Shown: positions 51,596 to 60,925 of the stretch, piece after piece
Position numbering within the stretch: position 1 is the first letter of the stretch
How the letters are laid out: every line of letters begins with the position of its first letter
Source of the DNA: Arthrobacter sp. Soc17.1.1.1
GTDB taxonomy: Bacteria; Actinomycetota; Actinomycetes; Actinomycetales; Micrococcaceae
Reading direction: 5' to 3'
DNA length: 64,000 nt
Assembly (NCBI RefSeq): GCF_036867195.1
Contig: NZ_JBAJII010000004.1
Location: 1 to 64,000 of the forward strand
Translations under genes and position numbers: made by a program
The notes under the pieces: generated by a model
Databases searched by the model: none
What the model saw: only the letters and a program-made list of their open reading frames with translations
What the model was told of the DNA's origin: nothing

Positions 51596-52297
51596 ATGAG
51601 CATCCCGTTGACAGACGAACCATCCAGCATTGTCGACTTGATTACTGCTAGGCCGACAGTAAACGACTCAGCCTCAACCGGTCCGCCCCCACCCAATGCG
51701 GTGCAGGAGAAATCCGGGCAGGCAGCGGCTGACCTGAACGGCACCTGGGGCGTTGAGCGCCTTTTCCCATGGGAAGAGATACACGCACTTCCAACCAGGC
51801 AGCTACGACTTCTCTGCAATAAAACTTTCAAGGCCATGGACACTGATTTACCACCGGCTGAAGCCTTCGATCAGTACGCGGCCCTCATTGAGGAAATCAA
51901 AGAGCGCGAAAAAGCAGAAGAGAACTCGAGTGAAGGTGGGAAAAGGTATCGCAGAGAGGAGCGGGTCGCCTTTCGCGACAACGCAATAGCGCAGCGCTAC
52001 GAACTATTCGTAGACGGTGATGTTGCCGGGTATGTGAAGTATCAGATGCACGGCGGTCAGGTCGTCCTGCTCGAAACGGTCATCACGACCGAGTTTTCTT
52101 TTCCCGAGAGTGGCATTGAGGAAACCCTGCTCCGCCGGACATTCCTCAATGCCCATCAGCGCAGGCTCGCAATGAGAACCCGCTGTAGCAGGGCGCACAC
52201 CTTCCTCACCGAGTACCCCCAGTACCGGTCCCTGGTACCAGCGACAGCACAACGTGCAGTGACCCGCATCAACCGGGCAGCTTCCTGGAACACGTGA
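51596..52297 (+). CDS. GNAT-type N-acetyltransferase-like protein
   Basis: About 233 residues from ATG 51596 (AAGG upstream). The C-terminal ~95 residues (QRYELFVDGDVAGYVKYQMH, then VVLLETVITTEF, EETLLRRTFLNAH and a final EYPQYRSLV) follow the small YidJ-type GNAT fold, though the pyrophosphate-binding loop is weak. The N-terminal 130 residues are charged and probably helical/disordered. The fold call is tentative and activity is unproven. Confidence 0.65.
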   Translation: MSIPLTDEPSSIVDLITARPTVNDSASTGPPPPNAVQEKSGQAAADLNGTWGVERLFPWEEIHALPTRQLRLLCNKTFKAMDTDLPPAEAFDQYAALIEEIKEREKAEENSSEGGKRYRREERVAFRDNAIAQRYELFVDGDVAGYVKYQMHGGQVVLLETVITTEFSFPESGIEETLLRRTFLNAHQRRLAMRTRCSRAHTFLTEYPQYRSLVPATAQRAVTRINRAASWNT

Positions 52298-52529
52298 CAC
52301 TTCTCAACACCACAGGCCTCCGAGTACAACAGCAGCGCCGGAATGGGGTGAGAGGTCACCGGTACCATGTCCGCCGGTGAGCAAAATCGTGTACATCCGA
52401 CGTCGTCCACGTGGCGTCGCTAAACCCCCGATCGTTGATCAGTAATACGCCATAGGTTTTACTGAGCGGAAATAGGCGGCATCATAACCGTCAAAAGTAA
52501 ACACCGTTCTCGTTGTTGAAAGGTATTCA

Positions 52530-52958
52530 GTGAACCACCTAAAGTACATTCTAACCACGTTTGATGAGGTAGCTGATTACGCTCCAGATCGGGAGCCGAC
52601 CGTTGCCGACGACGAGTCTGCATATTTAGCGATGGTTGATGGGCAGTCAGGCGCCGCCGCTGAGGGTTCGGCGGTATATCGGGACCTTTTGCGCGCTGTT
52701 GTCGGCATGACATATTCCGTCGACGCCGACCCGAAGGGCGGGCCGGACCTTTTCAAGGTTCTACCGGCGGACGCAATACGAGTCATCTCCGTTTTCCGGC
52801 TGCTAGGCGCCGTGGACCAGATTACTGTCACACTGCCTGAAAGGTACTGGGAAATCATCGAGGAACACGCAAGTAGCATCGAGAATCAGATGCACGCGGC
52901 TGAAACAATTCGCTGGGCTGAAATTTCTGGCGGGGTCCTGCGTAGACCCGCCAACTAA
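52530..52958 (+). CDS. Hypothetical acidic protein (142 aa)
   Basis: GTG start behind TTGAAAGGTATTCA. Soluble and mostly helical (SAVYRDLLRAVVGMTYSVDA, YWEIIEEHASSIENQMHAAE). The gene and its 230-bp upstream region have lower GC than neighbouring genes, suggesting separate acquisition. No family recognised. Confidence 0.65.
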   Translation: MNHLKYILTTFDEVADYAPDREPTVADDESAYLAMVDGQSGAAAEGSAVYRDLLRAVVGMTYSVDADPKGGPDLFKVLPADAIRVISVFRLLGAVDQITVTLPERYWEIIEEHASSIENQMHAAETIRWAEISGGVLRRPAN

Positions 52959-53001
52959 CTGTTTTACGTCGTGACGTTTCCAAGCTCCGTCAGTTTTATA
53001 G

Positions 53002-53466
53002 CTAATGGGTGGTGTCGTTGATGAGCCACCATATGTTGTCTAAGGTATATCCGCGCCGCTGGGTTCGGCTGGCGGTATGTGCCTGGTCGGCTCGGTGGGC
53101 GACACCGCGGTAGGCCCAGTCCTCTATGGTGGCCTGACTGTCGGCGTAGCGGGTCCAGAGTTCGTCGCACATGTTGCGGGGGAGCCGAATAATGGCCCCA
53201 TATGGGCCGCGGAAGTCGTCCTCGGGTCCTTCGAAACAGACGGTGAGGTAGCCGTATCCGGCCTGGACGAACTCCAGGCGTAGTCCGCTCATCCGAGGAC
53301 ACTTCGCGAATGCAGCTTCCGTGGCCTGAACATACTCCTCAGGCCCCGGACCAGGCATTACATCGGGCTCCAGATCGGGCCCTGGACCGGGCTTTGGTTC
53401 TGGCTGTCGTTCTGGTTTTGGTCCAGGTTCTGAATCGGGGTCGTTTCGGGGTTCTGGTTCTTTCAT
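53002..53466 (-). CDS. Hypothetical protein with Pro/Glu-rich N-terminus
   Basis: 154 residues from ATG 53466. The first ~45 residues are PEP/PGP repeats (PEPKPGPGPDLEPD) and probably disordered. The rest is compact, with aromatic strands (RLEFVQAGYGYLTVCFEGPE) and a helical end. No domain recognised. The open frame further upstream is not convincing. Confidence 0.55.
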   Translation of the reverse strand: MKEPEPRNDPDSEPGPKPERQPEPKPGPGPDLEPDVMPGPGPEEYVQATEAAFAKCPRMSGLRLEFVQAGYGYLTVCFEGPEDDFRGPYGAIIRLPRNMCDELWTRYADSQATIEDWAYRGVAHRADQAHTASRTQRRGYTLDNIWWLINDTTH

Positions 53467-53660
53467 ACGAATCAGTGTCGCTCGGCGCTCGGTCCGGCAC
53501 GGAAACCGACTCGGGAGTTGCTTTTGCGGGCAGGCAGTCACTCCAGGAGGAGAGCCGCTCGCATCCGCCGTGCCAGGCTTCGTGTTCGCGGCCCTCACAT
53601 TTGTAATCCACGGGAGCTGGCGTAGTTCAGGCACAATCGGTGACAAACCATAATGGGTGA

Positions 53661-53966
53661 ATGGGGATGGATCAGATGCACCGCGTGATAGGGGAACTAC
53701 GATCAGAATTACCGGGGTTGTCGGAATGGTGGGGGTCGCACCGGACCGCCGTCCCGGCGTTGGCTGCGCTGCTGGTGATCGTCGTGATCGGGATTGTTGG
53801 TGTTTTCGGCGGGCTCAGATACTTGCAGGATACTTCCTCGCCAACGGCGATCCTGGGCGGTCTTTATCTGATGCTGGCGGTGATCGGCGTGAGCGTCGTG
53901 GTCGCCGTCGTCGCGGTGAACCATCTCATCGAGCACTTCGCGCGGTCCAAGGAACCCTTGGATTGA
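53661..53966 (+). CDS. Small membrane protein (101 aa)
   Basis: Two hydrophobic helices (VPALAALLVIVVIGIVGVFG; LGGLYLMLAVIGVSVVVAVV) with a soluble helical N-terminus. ATG 53661. Function unknown. Confidence 0.55.
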   Translation: MGMDQMHRVIGELRSELPGLSEWWGSHRTAVPALAALLVIVVIGIVGVFGGLRYLQDTSSPTAILGGLYLMLAVIGVSVVVAVVAVNHLIEHFARSKEPLD

Positions 53967-54305
53967 CCCTGCGCGGGCGCGCCGGCACGGGCGCAAGGGA
54001 CGTCGCCCCGTCGTGGTGATGCAGCAAACGGGGGCCGACCCCGGCAGGGTCTGCCTGGCTGGGTCTGCCTGGCTGGGCCGGTTGACGAGGCTAGCCTGCC
54101 GGGGCCGGCTTGCGGAGTCGTATGAGGTGCGGGCCTGAAGAAATTCGTCCGAGAAGCGCGCAGGTCAGCTTGTGTGTAGGTGAGCTTGTTGATGGGGTTG
54201 GCAGGAAGGTGGTTCGGTGGGGGTTGGTAAGCTGTAGGTTCTGTCGAGATGAGGTCAAGTAGCCGGCCCGCTCCTAGCTTTCTTTCCTTGATCGGCGCCC
54301 TTTGT
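53967..54305. other. Intergenic region upstream of the PAS-ANTAR gene
   Basis: About 340 bp with a GGGTCTGCCTGGCT direct repeat near 54050-54080 and no protein-like frame. Confidence 0.4.
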
Positions 54306-55109
54306 ATGTCTTATCCCACGTTTCCGCGCCCTTGTCCTGATCCTGCCGCCGCCGGCACTTCGCAGGGATCCTCCGGAGGGCGCGGTACTCAGCCCTGGGA
54401 CGCGGCGCCCTGGGCAGGGTCGGCGCTATCAGCTGGGACGCCGGATCCTGCAGAGGGCTCAGAGTTTCGCGTGGTTCCGGTACTCGATCACGGCGCTGCT
54501 GGGGGGCTCAGACCCCGCTTGGATCAGGTAGGCGTTTTCACGTATCGGGGCGACACGGCGGCGCTGACCTGGGATGAAGGGATGTACGCGATCCACGGGT
54601 ATGAGCCCGGTGATATCGTGCCGGCCCTCGAGGTCGGGTTCGCGCACGTAGAGCCCGCCTCCCGAGATGAGGCCCGATCTTATTGGGGTGAAACCCTGAC
54701 TGCCGGCATTCCTGCCGCGTGGTACTACACGCTGATCAATGCCCGCGCCCGGCCCCGCCGGGTCCTGGCGGTCGTCGACCCGCTCATCGAGGACGGTGTC
54801 GTGCGCGGAGTGCGGGGATTCCTGATTGATATCACCGTTTCCGTGCGGGATGAGATAACTTCAGTGGCGAATACTGCCGTGGCTCGTTCCGCCGCCAAAC
54901 GCGCGGTCATCGAGCAGGCCAAGGGGGTGCTGCTGGTCACACAGGGTCTGGGCGCGGAGGAAGCCTTCGCCCGCCTGAACCAGTACAGCCAGCGCGTCAA
55001 CCGGAAAGTCGCCCTGCTTGCCCAGGACATCCTCGATGCCACAGCAGATCCCCAGATCCTGAGAACCCTCACCCGATCAATCTGCGCAGCCACAGCAACT
55101 AACCAGTGA
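54306..55109 (+). CDS. PAS-ANTAR regulator (RNA-binding antiterminator type)
   Basis: 267 residues from ATG 54306. After a Pro/Gly-rich N-terminus comes a PAS-like domain (LTWDEGMYAIHGYEPGDIVP, RRVLAVVDPLIEDG), then a C-terminal ANTAR domain (AAKRAVIEQAKGVLLVTQGL, EEAFARLNQYSQRVNRKVA). ANTAR domains bind paired RNA hairpins and prevent transcription termination; PAS presumably supplies a redox or ligand signal. Its RNA targets in the window are unknown. Confidence 0.88.
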   Translation: MSYPTFPRPCPDPAAAGTSQGSSGGRGTQPWDAAPWAGSALSAGTPDPAEGSEFRVVPVLDHGAAGGLRPRLDQVGVFTYRGDTAALTWDEGMYAIHGYEPGDIVPALEVGFAHVEPASRDEARSYWGETLTAGIPAAWYYTLINARARPRRVLAVVDPLIEDGVVRGVRGFLIDITVSVRDEITSVANTAVARSAAKRAVIEQAKGVLLVTQGLGAEEAFARLNQYSQRVNRKVALLAQDILDATADPQILRTLTRSICAATATNQ

Positions 55110-55185
55110 ACCCGCAACCACCCAATAGCACGCCAATATCAGGTGGAGGACAGGCGGGGCGTGGACTGTAGGCGGAACATCGACA

Positions 55186-55229
55186 GTGTCAGCGGAGTGT
55201 CGGCGGAGTGTCGGCGGAGTGTCGGCGGG
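55186..55229. repeat. Four tandem 11-mers
   Basis: GTGTCAGCGGA, GTGTCGGCGGA, GTGTCGGCGGA and GTGTCGGCGGG in exact 11-bp phase, about one helical turn each. Either a protein-binding array or a slippage product. Confidence 0.75.
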
Positions 55230-55304
55230 GAGACGGGCGAAAGGATGCGCCCCCCCTATTTCTGGCAGCTTCCCCACCATCGAAGCCGTATCTATGGTCA
55301 ACTA

Positions 55305-55318
55305 GTAAGTGCACTTAC
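55305..55318. promoter_or_regulatory. 14-bp palindrome GTAAGTGCACTTAC
   Basis: Perfect palindrome in a 400-bp region without genes, between the PAS-ANTAR and MarR genes. Shares GTAAG-N3-ACTTA with a site at about 61498-61511. Probable operator. Confidence 0.6.
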
Positions 55319-55516
55319 CGTTCCGGTCAAGAAGTCGGCCGGAGTGAGTGCCCCGATGGTGTCCGGGCCTGCTGTGAGAGTGCCCGGGCACCTTCGCGGG
55401 ATCGGTCATCATGGCATCGGCTCGGCTCGGAGCCAATCGGTTCAGTGCAGCTCGGCTTGTTGCGCCGATTGTTCCGAACCTAGAGGCTTTGGAGCATTAG
55501 CTGGCTTGGGTTAGGG

Positions 55517-56107
55517 TCAGGGTGCTCGCGTCCCGTCATGAGCGGTGCCGCTCATATCGCCTTCAGATGAGGTGATCAGGGTAAGTAGGAAGGGCCGGAG
55601 GGCCTCCAGTGCTGTCCGTAACGGATCCGTGTGGAGCAGAACCGTGTCATCGACATCCTCATTTGTGCCGCTCGCTCGCCTCTGTTCACGTTCCTCGCGA
55701 TCCCGGTGGCCGGCGCGACCGTTGCACCCCAGAAGGTGCGCCCGCGCCGGTAGGCGGCCATCATTAGGATGCCTCTGATCTGTCTTCGCCATTAGTTGGC
55801 GGGCGGCGGCAAGAGTTGAGCGCCCCTGGTCGGTGATGGTCACGGTGAGGTAGTTGCGGTGCCCGCTGGGTCGGCGTGTCACCCACCCCTGGTGTTCGAA
55901 TCGGCTCAGTAAATGCCCGATGGTCTGCGGGCGCAAGTAGAGCAGCTGGGCCAGGCGAGCTTGGTCCATCGCCCCAATGCACTCCAGGTCTTCTAGTGCG
56001 TACAGGCCCGTCGGGGTCAACCCAATACCCCGCAGGGCAGCGGTGTCGCTGATGCTGAACTTCCGTGCCGCAATTACTAAGAGGTAACTTGTCTCCAGTG
56101 TCATCAT
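55517..56107 (-). CDS. MarR-like winged-helix regulator
   Basis: 196 residues from ATG 56107. Winged helix: GLTPTGLYALEDLECIGAMD, RLAQLLYLRPQTIGHLLSRF (recognition helix), wing VTRRPSGHRNYLTVTITDQG. An Arg-rich stretch of about 35 residues follows before a C-terminal helix (LRTALEALRPFLLTLITSSE), unusual for MarR and possibly from a pair of compensating frameshifts. May control the surrounding stress genes. Confidence 0.8.
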   Translation of the reverse strand: MMTLETSYLLVIAARKFSISDTAALRGIGLTPTGLYALEDLECIGAMDQARLAQLLYLRPQTIGHLLSRFEHQGWVTRRPSGHRNYLTVTITDQGRSTLAAARQLMAKTDQRHPNDGRLPARAHLLGCNGRAGHRDREEREQRRASGTNEDVDDTVLLHTDPLRTALEALRPFLLTLITSSEGDMSGTAHDGTRAP

Positions 56108-56524
56108 GATCCGTACACCGATCCTCTGTGAATCACCGGCCGTCGCGCCACTGAGCACCATACTGCGAACAAGTGACCGTACCGCCCGAGGATGACTGAC
56201 CCATGTGGCTGACCCGCGGATGGCTGGATCGCAAATGGTTGGACTAGGGATGGTTGGACTACGGACACGGGTTTTCCATCCTCCTGCCTGGCAGGTGCCT
56301 GGCTGACAGATACTCAGATAGCGGTGCGGGCTTGGTTTGTGGCCGATCCTGCCTCTGCTCAGCGGAAGTGGTCATCAAAGACCGCGCGCATTACGGGCTA
56401 TGCCGCGAGTCAAGACTCGTGCCCGACCTGACGGGCCGCACCGGGTAGGAAGGGTGCGGGCAGGACACGGAAGTGCCCTGCCCGCACCGCATGCGCAGTA
56501 TCGCGGTAGTTCAAATGCGGTAGT
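56108..56524. other. Intergenic region with repeats and a hairpin
   Basis: About 415 bp with direct repeats of GGATGGCTGG/GGATGGTTGG type near 56215-56260 and a duplicated GCGGTAGTTCAAAT at the end. No protein-like frame. Confidence 0.4.
56453..56488. terminator. Strong hairpin, probable terminator
   Basis: Perfect 12-bp stem GGTGCGGGCAGG / CCTGCCCGCACC with a 12-nt loop, just after the minus-strand MscS-like gene. No T-run, so termination would be of the stem-only type. Confidence 0.5.
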
Positions 56525-57334
56525 TCAAATGCGGTGGGCGCCGTCGGGGCCGCCTGAGGCGCGTCGGTTTACTTGATCCATCTGGTTCGTCTGGGTTGTT
56601 TGGTTCGTCTTATTTTTGGTCTGCTGGGCTTTGGCTTTGAGCTGCTGACCGGCCGAGGGTGCGGCGTCGGCCTGCGCCTTGATTTTCGGTGCTTCTTCCT
56701 CAGCTTTGCCCAGGTAGCCTTCCCACCGCTTGGACATCGGACCAACAAGCCCACCACCAACACCGACGACGATCACGCCGACGATGGCTGCGAGGACCGC
56801 GATAAGGATGGGGGTGGTCACCGTGGTGGCAATTTCGACCTGGTTCAGGGCGGCGATGCTGCCGATGCCGAGGATGAAGACACTCGCGATATTCGCCAGG
56901 ATCCTGCCGTAAGACAGCCCACCGAGCGCGTTCTGGATGAGGGACTTCACGGCCGCGGCGATGGCCGCTGCAATGACGACGATGACGATCGCGACGATGA
57001 CCTTGGGCAGGAACGCGATGATCCCCGCGAGAAGGTCACTGACCGGGTTGGGGCCGAACACGCCGAAGGCGAACTGCAGGACGAACAGGACCAGGAAGTA
57101 GTAAACGATTTTCGAGACGATGTCGCTGGCATCAAGTGTGGACTGCGCGAGGGCTTTCTTCACGCCGCCGCGCTCGACCGCACGGTCGAACCCGACCTTC
57201 TCCAGAAGCTTGTCCAGGGCCTTCGCGACCACCTTCGCGATGATCAGCCCGACGACGAGGATGACCAGGAACAGGACGAGCTTCGGCACGAACTCCACCA
57301 CGGTTGCCAAACCGGTTCTGAGTGTTTCTTCCAT
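56525..57334 (-). CDS. MscS-like/TM-helix family membrane protein
   Basis: 269 residues from ATG 57334 behind GAAGGAGCACTC. About five hydrophobic segments (LVLFLVILVVGLIIAKVVAK; IVYYFLVLFVLQFAFGVFGP; VIVAIVIVVIAAAIAAAVKS) with the repeated Gly/Ala helices of conserved TM-helix proteins related to small-conductance mechanosensitive channels. It lacks the full beta domain of MscS and ends in a Gln/Lys/Thr-rich tail. Probably involved in osmotic or envelope stress. Confidence 0.8.
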   Translation of the reverse strand: MEETLRTGLATVVEFVPKLVLFLVILVVGLIIAKVVAKALDKLLEKVGFDRAVERGGVKKALAQSTLDASDIVSKIVYYFLVLFVLQFAFGVFGPNPVSDLLAGIIAFLPKVIVAIVIVVIAAAIAAAVKSLIQNALGGLSYGRILANIASVFILGIGSIAALNQVEIATTVTTPILIAVLAAIVGVIVVGVGGGLVGPMSKRWEGYLGKAEEEAPKIKAQADAAPSAGQQLKAKAQQTKNKTNQTTQTNQMDQVNRRASGGPDGAHRI

Positions 57335-57638
57335 GAGTGCTCCTTCAAACAGGTGGGTGCTAGGGGACGTGGCGTGTGAGACCGCTGCACAGTAGATCAC
57401 CAGCCAGCAGATTACTGGGCATCGTGACAAGCTAAGTGCAAGGCTACTTATTATCAGCCTGCTTAGATAGTCTAAGGAGGCGCAGCACGGCCCATAGGCT
57501 CGTTCCGGTTAGCAGGCAGGACTGGCGGGCAAGACCAGCAGCCAGGGTTGGCATGTGGGATTGTATGAATGGTCCTCAGCCTGATTGGTGTCGTGCCCCG
57601 GCGCCTTCGCTCAATCATTTTCGACAAGGGAGCTTTAC
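57335..57638. other. Divergent promoter region of MscS-like and PRC-barrel genes
   Basis: About 300 bp; AT-richer stretch at 57425-57480 with TAAGTGCA, CTTATTATC and TTAGATAGTCTAAGG (a TTAGA/TCTAA dyad), plausible promoter and operator elements. No gene. Confidence 0.5.
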
Positions 57639-58511
57639 ATGATTTCGCAGAGTGATATCGATGTCATCCTTTCCGGGCGCAGCAGCGTCCTGGATTCCGG
57701 TGGGGCGAAGATCGGCTCGGCCGGTCAGGTGTATCTGGATGATCAGACCGGCGAGCCGAGCTGGGTGACCGTCAAGACGGGCCTGTTCGGCACGTCGGAG
57801 TCGTTCGTGCCTCTGCAGGGCGCGCAGCTGAGCGGTGATGATGTCTCCGTCGGCTACACCAAGGACCAGGTCAAGGACGCTCCTCGCATCGAGGCCGATG
57901 GGGATCTCAGCCCCGAGGAAGAGGACCGCCTGTACCGCCACTACGGGCTGACCAGGCCCACGGCGCAGGGCACCACCGGCAACACTGCAGGCAACACCGC
58001 GGGTGTGACTGGTGGTGATCGTTCCGGGCGCACCGGGGATGCTGAATATACTGAGCGGTCGCAGGCACGTGGCACGGTCGGGCATGACACCTCCGGTCCG
58101 ACGACGGATGATGCGATGACCCGCTCCGAGGAGCAGCTACGCGTGGGCACCGAGCGCCGCGAAGCGGGCAAAGTGCGTCTGCGTAAGTACGTGGTCACCG
58201 AGAACGTGACCAAGACAGTCCCGGTCCAGCATGAAGAGGTGCGCGTCGTGTCCGAGCCGATCACGGACGCGAACCGTGGGGATGCCCTGGACGGGCCCGC
58301 AATCAGCGAGGAAGAGCACGAAGTCGTCCTCCACGAAGAGCGCGTCGTCGTAGACAAGGAAGCCGTTGCCGTGGAGCGTGTCCGTCTGGACACGGAAACC
58401 GTCACCGAGCAGCAGGAAGTCAGCGACACGGTTCGCAAGGAAAAGATCGAGATCCTCGACGAAACCGCCAACGACACCGGTACCACCAGGAACCAGAAGA
58501 ACAAGCGCTAA
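57639..58511 (+). CDS. PRC-barrel and DUF2382 (YsnF/AvaK-type) stress protein
   Basis: 290 residues from ATG 57639 (AAGGGAGCTTTAC). N-terminal PRC-barrel (GGAKIGSAGQVYLDDQTGEP, VTVKTGLFGTSESFVPL), a Gly/Thr-rich linker, then a DUF2382 domain (RTEQL-like SEEQLRVGTERREAGKVRLR, EEHEVVLHEERVVVDKEAVA). DUF2382 proteins are typical general-stress proteins of actinobacteria and deinococci. Ends with the strong terminator at 58536. Confidence 0.92.
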   Translation: MISQSDIDVILSGRSSVLDSGGAKIGSAGQVYLDDQTGEPSWVTVKTGLFGTSESFVPLQGAQLSGDDVSVGYTKDQVKDAPRIEADGDLSPEEEDRLYRHYGLTRPTAQGTTGNTAGNTAGVTGGDRSGRTGDAEYTERSQARGTVGHDTSGPTTDDAMTRSEEQLRVGTERREAGKVRLRKYVVTENVTKTVPVQHEEVRVVSEPITDANRGDALDGPAISEEEHEVVLHEERVVVDKEAVAVERVRLDTETVTEQQEVSDTVRKEKIEILDETANDTGTTRNQKNKR

Positions 58512-58535
58512 CCACACACGGTCAGTAGCAAGAAA

Positions 58536-58577
58536 AAGGCCGGTGGTGTGCTGCGAAAGCAGCACACCACCGGCCTT
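58536..58577 (+). terminator. Strong intrinsic terminator
   Basis: Perfect 19-bp stem from AAGGCCGGTGG to CCACCGGCCTT with a GAAA tetraloop and a following ATT. Serves the PRC-barrel gene. Confidence 0.9.
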
Positions 58578-58652
58578 ATTCGTGGGTGATCAGGTAACGA
58601 TTACGCAGTCCCCGGGCGGTTATCGGACGGTTATCAGACAATCATCGGACGG

Positions 58653-58898
58653 TTAGGAACCGTAGTTCTCGAAGATCAGGTCCTCGGTGGACTTGTCCCA
58701 TTGCATGGCTTTGGCATGCTGGATCAGACGCGCGACCGTGGACGCTTCGTCGGCGGGAACCACGAGCAGGTGTTCTTCCACCCCATCATCGAGGGTGAGT
58801 TCGAACGTGTAGGAACCGGCCTCGTTCTCGCTGGTTGTGCTGCGGACCACGTCGACGCTCGTGACCCGGCGGATATTTTTGCCCTGTCCTGCTGGCAT
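58653..58898 (-). CDS. Small hypothetical protein (81 aa)
   Basis: GAAAGGAACAGCGC precedes the ATG. Beta-rich first half (SYTFELTLDDGVEEHLLVVP) and a helical end (ARLIQHAKAMQWDKSTEDLI). Soluble; no family recognised. Confidence 0.65.
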   Translation of the reverse strand: MPAGQGKNIRRVTSVDVVRSTTSENEAGSYTFELTLDDGVEEHLLVVPADEASTVARLIQHAKAMQWDKSTEDLIFENYGS

Positions 58899-59123
58899 GC
58901 GCTGTTCCTTTCGTAGTCGTCACAGCTGTGACGAGATTGGATAGCTCTCGCTGCAGGTGATGCCTCGCCCTGACCAGGTATTCGATAGGTCCGATGGAAC
59001 CGGCGGCACCCGCAACACCGTCAACGCTACCCAATAGTCAGTAGGCTGACTACTTCTCCGGATGAGAAGAGAGGTAGTTGCCACTGACGCTTCACGCGTT
59101 CAGGGTGGGGCTTTCATCCCGGG
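58899..59123. other. Intergenic region with a short dyad
   Basis: Contains AGTCAGTAGGCTGACTACTT at about 59036-59055, an imperfect dyad around AGTAGGCTGACT. No gene. Confidence 0.4.
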
Positions 59124-60440
59124 CTAAGGGAGGTCCTGTCTGGTGTTACTGGTAGTTGTGTCCTGGGTGTCGGGTTCGAGGCTTTGATGTCTGGGCGCGA
59201 CGAGGGAGCGCTCGGTGAGCAGGGCGGGGTTGATTTCGGGCAGTTCGGGTAGCGCCGACTCACCCCCACCGTTGTCGGGTAGCGTGCTGGGTCCATGGCC
59301 TTGTTCATCCATCAGCGTGTGCGTTTCGGCGAGCAGGATCGCCTCGTCGGTGATGAGGTGATCGGATTCCGCGTTCCATGCTTTGATGGCAGCCCAAGTG
59401 ACCGCGGTCAAGGGGACGGCGAGGATCGCCCCGATGATCCCTGCGAGGACTGTGCCTGCAGTCAGGGCGACCAGGATCACCAGCGGGTGCACGCTCAAGG
59501 TATGGCCCATCACGACCGGTTGCAGGAAGTTCCCCTCGAGCTGGTTCACGAGGATCACAACGCCCAGGACGATCAGGGCGGTGACCGGTCCGTTGGTCAC
59601 CAGCGCCACCACGGTCGCCAGCGCCCCGGCCAGTGTCGCCCCGATCAAGGGGATGAACGAGCCGATGAAGACGATGATCGCAAGCGGCACAGCCAATGGG
59701 ACCTGAAGGATGACCAGGGCCAGGCCGATGAAGAACGCGTCCACGGCGGCGATGATTGCCGTGCCGCGCACATACCCGCCCAGCACAGCCAGCGCCTGGT
59801 CCCCGACCCTGCGTGCCTTGACCAGACGCACGTCCCTGAAGAATCTCAGCGTGAACGCCCAAATCTTTTCCCCGTCCTTGAGGAAGAAGAAAAGGATGAC
59901 GACCATCAGAAGTGTCCCCGTGAGGAACGTCGTGGCCGCACTGAGACCCGCCAGCGCTGTGGTGCCCGCGGTACTGCTGGTCACGAAGTCCACGACAGCG
60001 TCCCTGGCTGCCTGCAATTGAGCGTCGCTGACGGGGACCGGCCCGTTCTGCAGCAAATCGATCAGTTGGTTCGCTCCCTGCGCGGCTTTCAGGACAAGAA
60101 TGTCGGTCTGGCCGATGACCGCGACAATGACACCTGTGGTGAGAGCGCCCACGCAGAGCACCAAAAGGATGAAGGCAATAGCCGTAGCCACCGAGCTCGT
60201 GCACCCCTTACGTCGCAACCAGGACACGAACGGGCCGATGGCCGAGGCTAAGATCAGCGCAAGCAGCAACGGGATGACGACCAGACGGACCTGGACCAAC
60301 GCGAACACCAGGACCGTCACCAACACCATGACCAACAAGACATGCAGGGACCGCAAAGCAGCCCGCCCCAACGCCCCATCCCACATGGACGCCCCAGCCA
60401 GCCGCGTCGAGGCGCCGTACTGCACCGAAGAAGACCCCAC
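59124..60440 (-). CDS. AI-2E family transporter-like membrane protein
   Basis: 438 residues. GTG 60440 follows GGAGGGTGTGTTC and gives the expected MGSSSVQYGASTRLAGASMW start. Eight hydrophobic helices, with VRLVVIPLLLALILASAIGP and LAIIVFIGSFIPLIGATLAG typical of the YdiK/TqsA/PerM (AI-2E) family, whose members export signals or sodium/protons. The cytoplasmic C-terminal tail is acidic and Pro-rich. Substrate not predictable from sequence. Confidence 0.9.
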   Translation of the reverse strand: MGSSSVQYGASTRLAGASMWDGALGRAALRSLHVLLVMVLVTVLVFALVQVRLVVIPLLLALILASAIGPFVSWLRRKGCTSSVATAIAFILLVLCVGALTTGVIVAVIGQTDILVLKAAQGANQLIDLLQNGPVPVSDAQLQAARDAVVDFVTSSTAGTTALAGLSAATTFLTGTLLMVVILFFFLKDGEKIWAFTLRFFRDVRLVKARRVGDQALAVLGGYVRGTAIIAAVDAFFIGLALVILQVPLAVPLAIIVFIGSFIPLIGATLAGALATVVALVTNGPVTALIVLGVVILVNQLEGNFLQPVVMGHTLSVHPLVILVALTAGTVLAGIIGAILAVPLTAVTWAAIKAWNAESDHLITDEAILLAETHTLMDEQGHGPSTLPDNGGGESALPELPEINPALLTERSLVAPRHQSLEPDTQDTTTSNTRQDLP

Positions 60441-60779
60441 GAACACACCCTCCACATCCCGGCAGCACAAGACCAGCCCCCGAAACGGGGTCGGGCGTGC
60501 TGGGCTAATACCAACCAACAAATCACAGCAGGCTTACTATCGTGGCTGCAGCAGCCCCCTTACGCAAACAGCACCACACGAGCAGCACTACTTGGACGCC
60601 TCGTACTCGAGTCGGACAGCGTGGAACGCCCTGCGGAGTACCAGCACCAGCAGCCAAGGACGAGCAACTCGACGAGCAGCACGTACGACGATCACACCTG
60701 GTCGTGGATGCGACGCCAGGCATAGGCGACGGGATCGTGGGAAATGGTTTCACGCTTTGATGCGAGCCATCAAAGAAAG
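60441..60779. other. Intergenic region upstream of the AI-2E gene
   Basis: About 340 bp. A plus-strand frame at 60542-60760 lies ahead of the terminator at 60780 and could be a short transcript, but its residues (Thr/Arg/Pro-rich) are not convincing. Confidence 0.4.
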
Positions 60780-60813
60780 AAGGAGAGTGCGTCCAACAGA
60801 GCGCACTCTCCTT
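60780..60813. terminator. Intrinsic terminator-like hairpin
   Basis: Stem AAGGAGAGTGCG / CGCACTCTCCTT with a 10-nt loop. On the minus strand it lies downstream of the CsbD gene (60926-61102) and can stop that transcript. On the plus strand it would end a short transcript of unknown nature. Confidence 0.65.
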
Positions 60814-60925
60814 CCTAGCCCCTAAACGTAGGCCTTTCACCCTGGCCCCTGAATCCTAGGCCCTTGGGCTTGGGGTCCTGTGAGTCTCAGTTCCGAGGTG
60901 GGTTGCTGGGCCGGGGTGCCGCGGA

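Noticed and set aside
52377..52445. 22-codon Arg-rich frame (MSKIVYIRRRPRG...)
   Set aside because: Composition is suggestive, but there is no ribosome binding site and the length is too short to support without conservation data.
55186..55229. CRISPR or origin iterons in the 11-mer array
   Set aside because: Units are directly adjacent with no spacers and no replication gene nearby; reported only as a tandem repeat.
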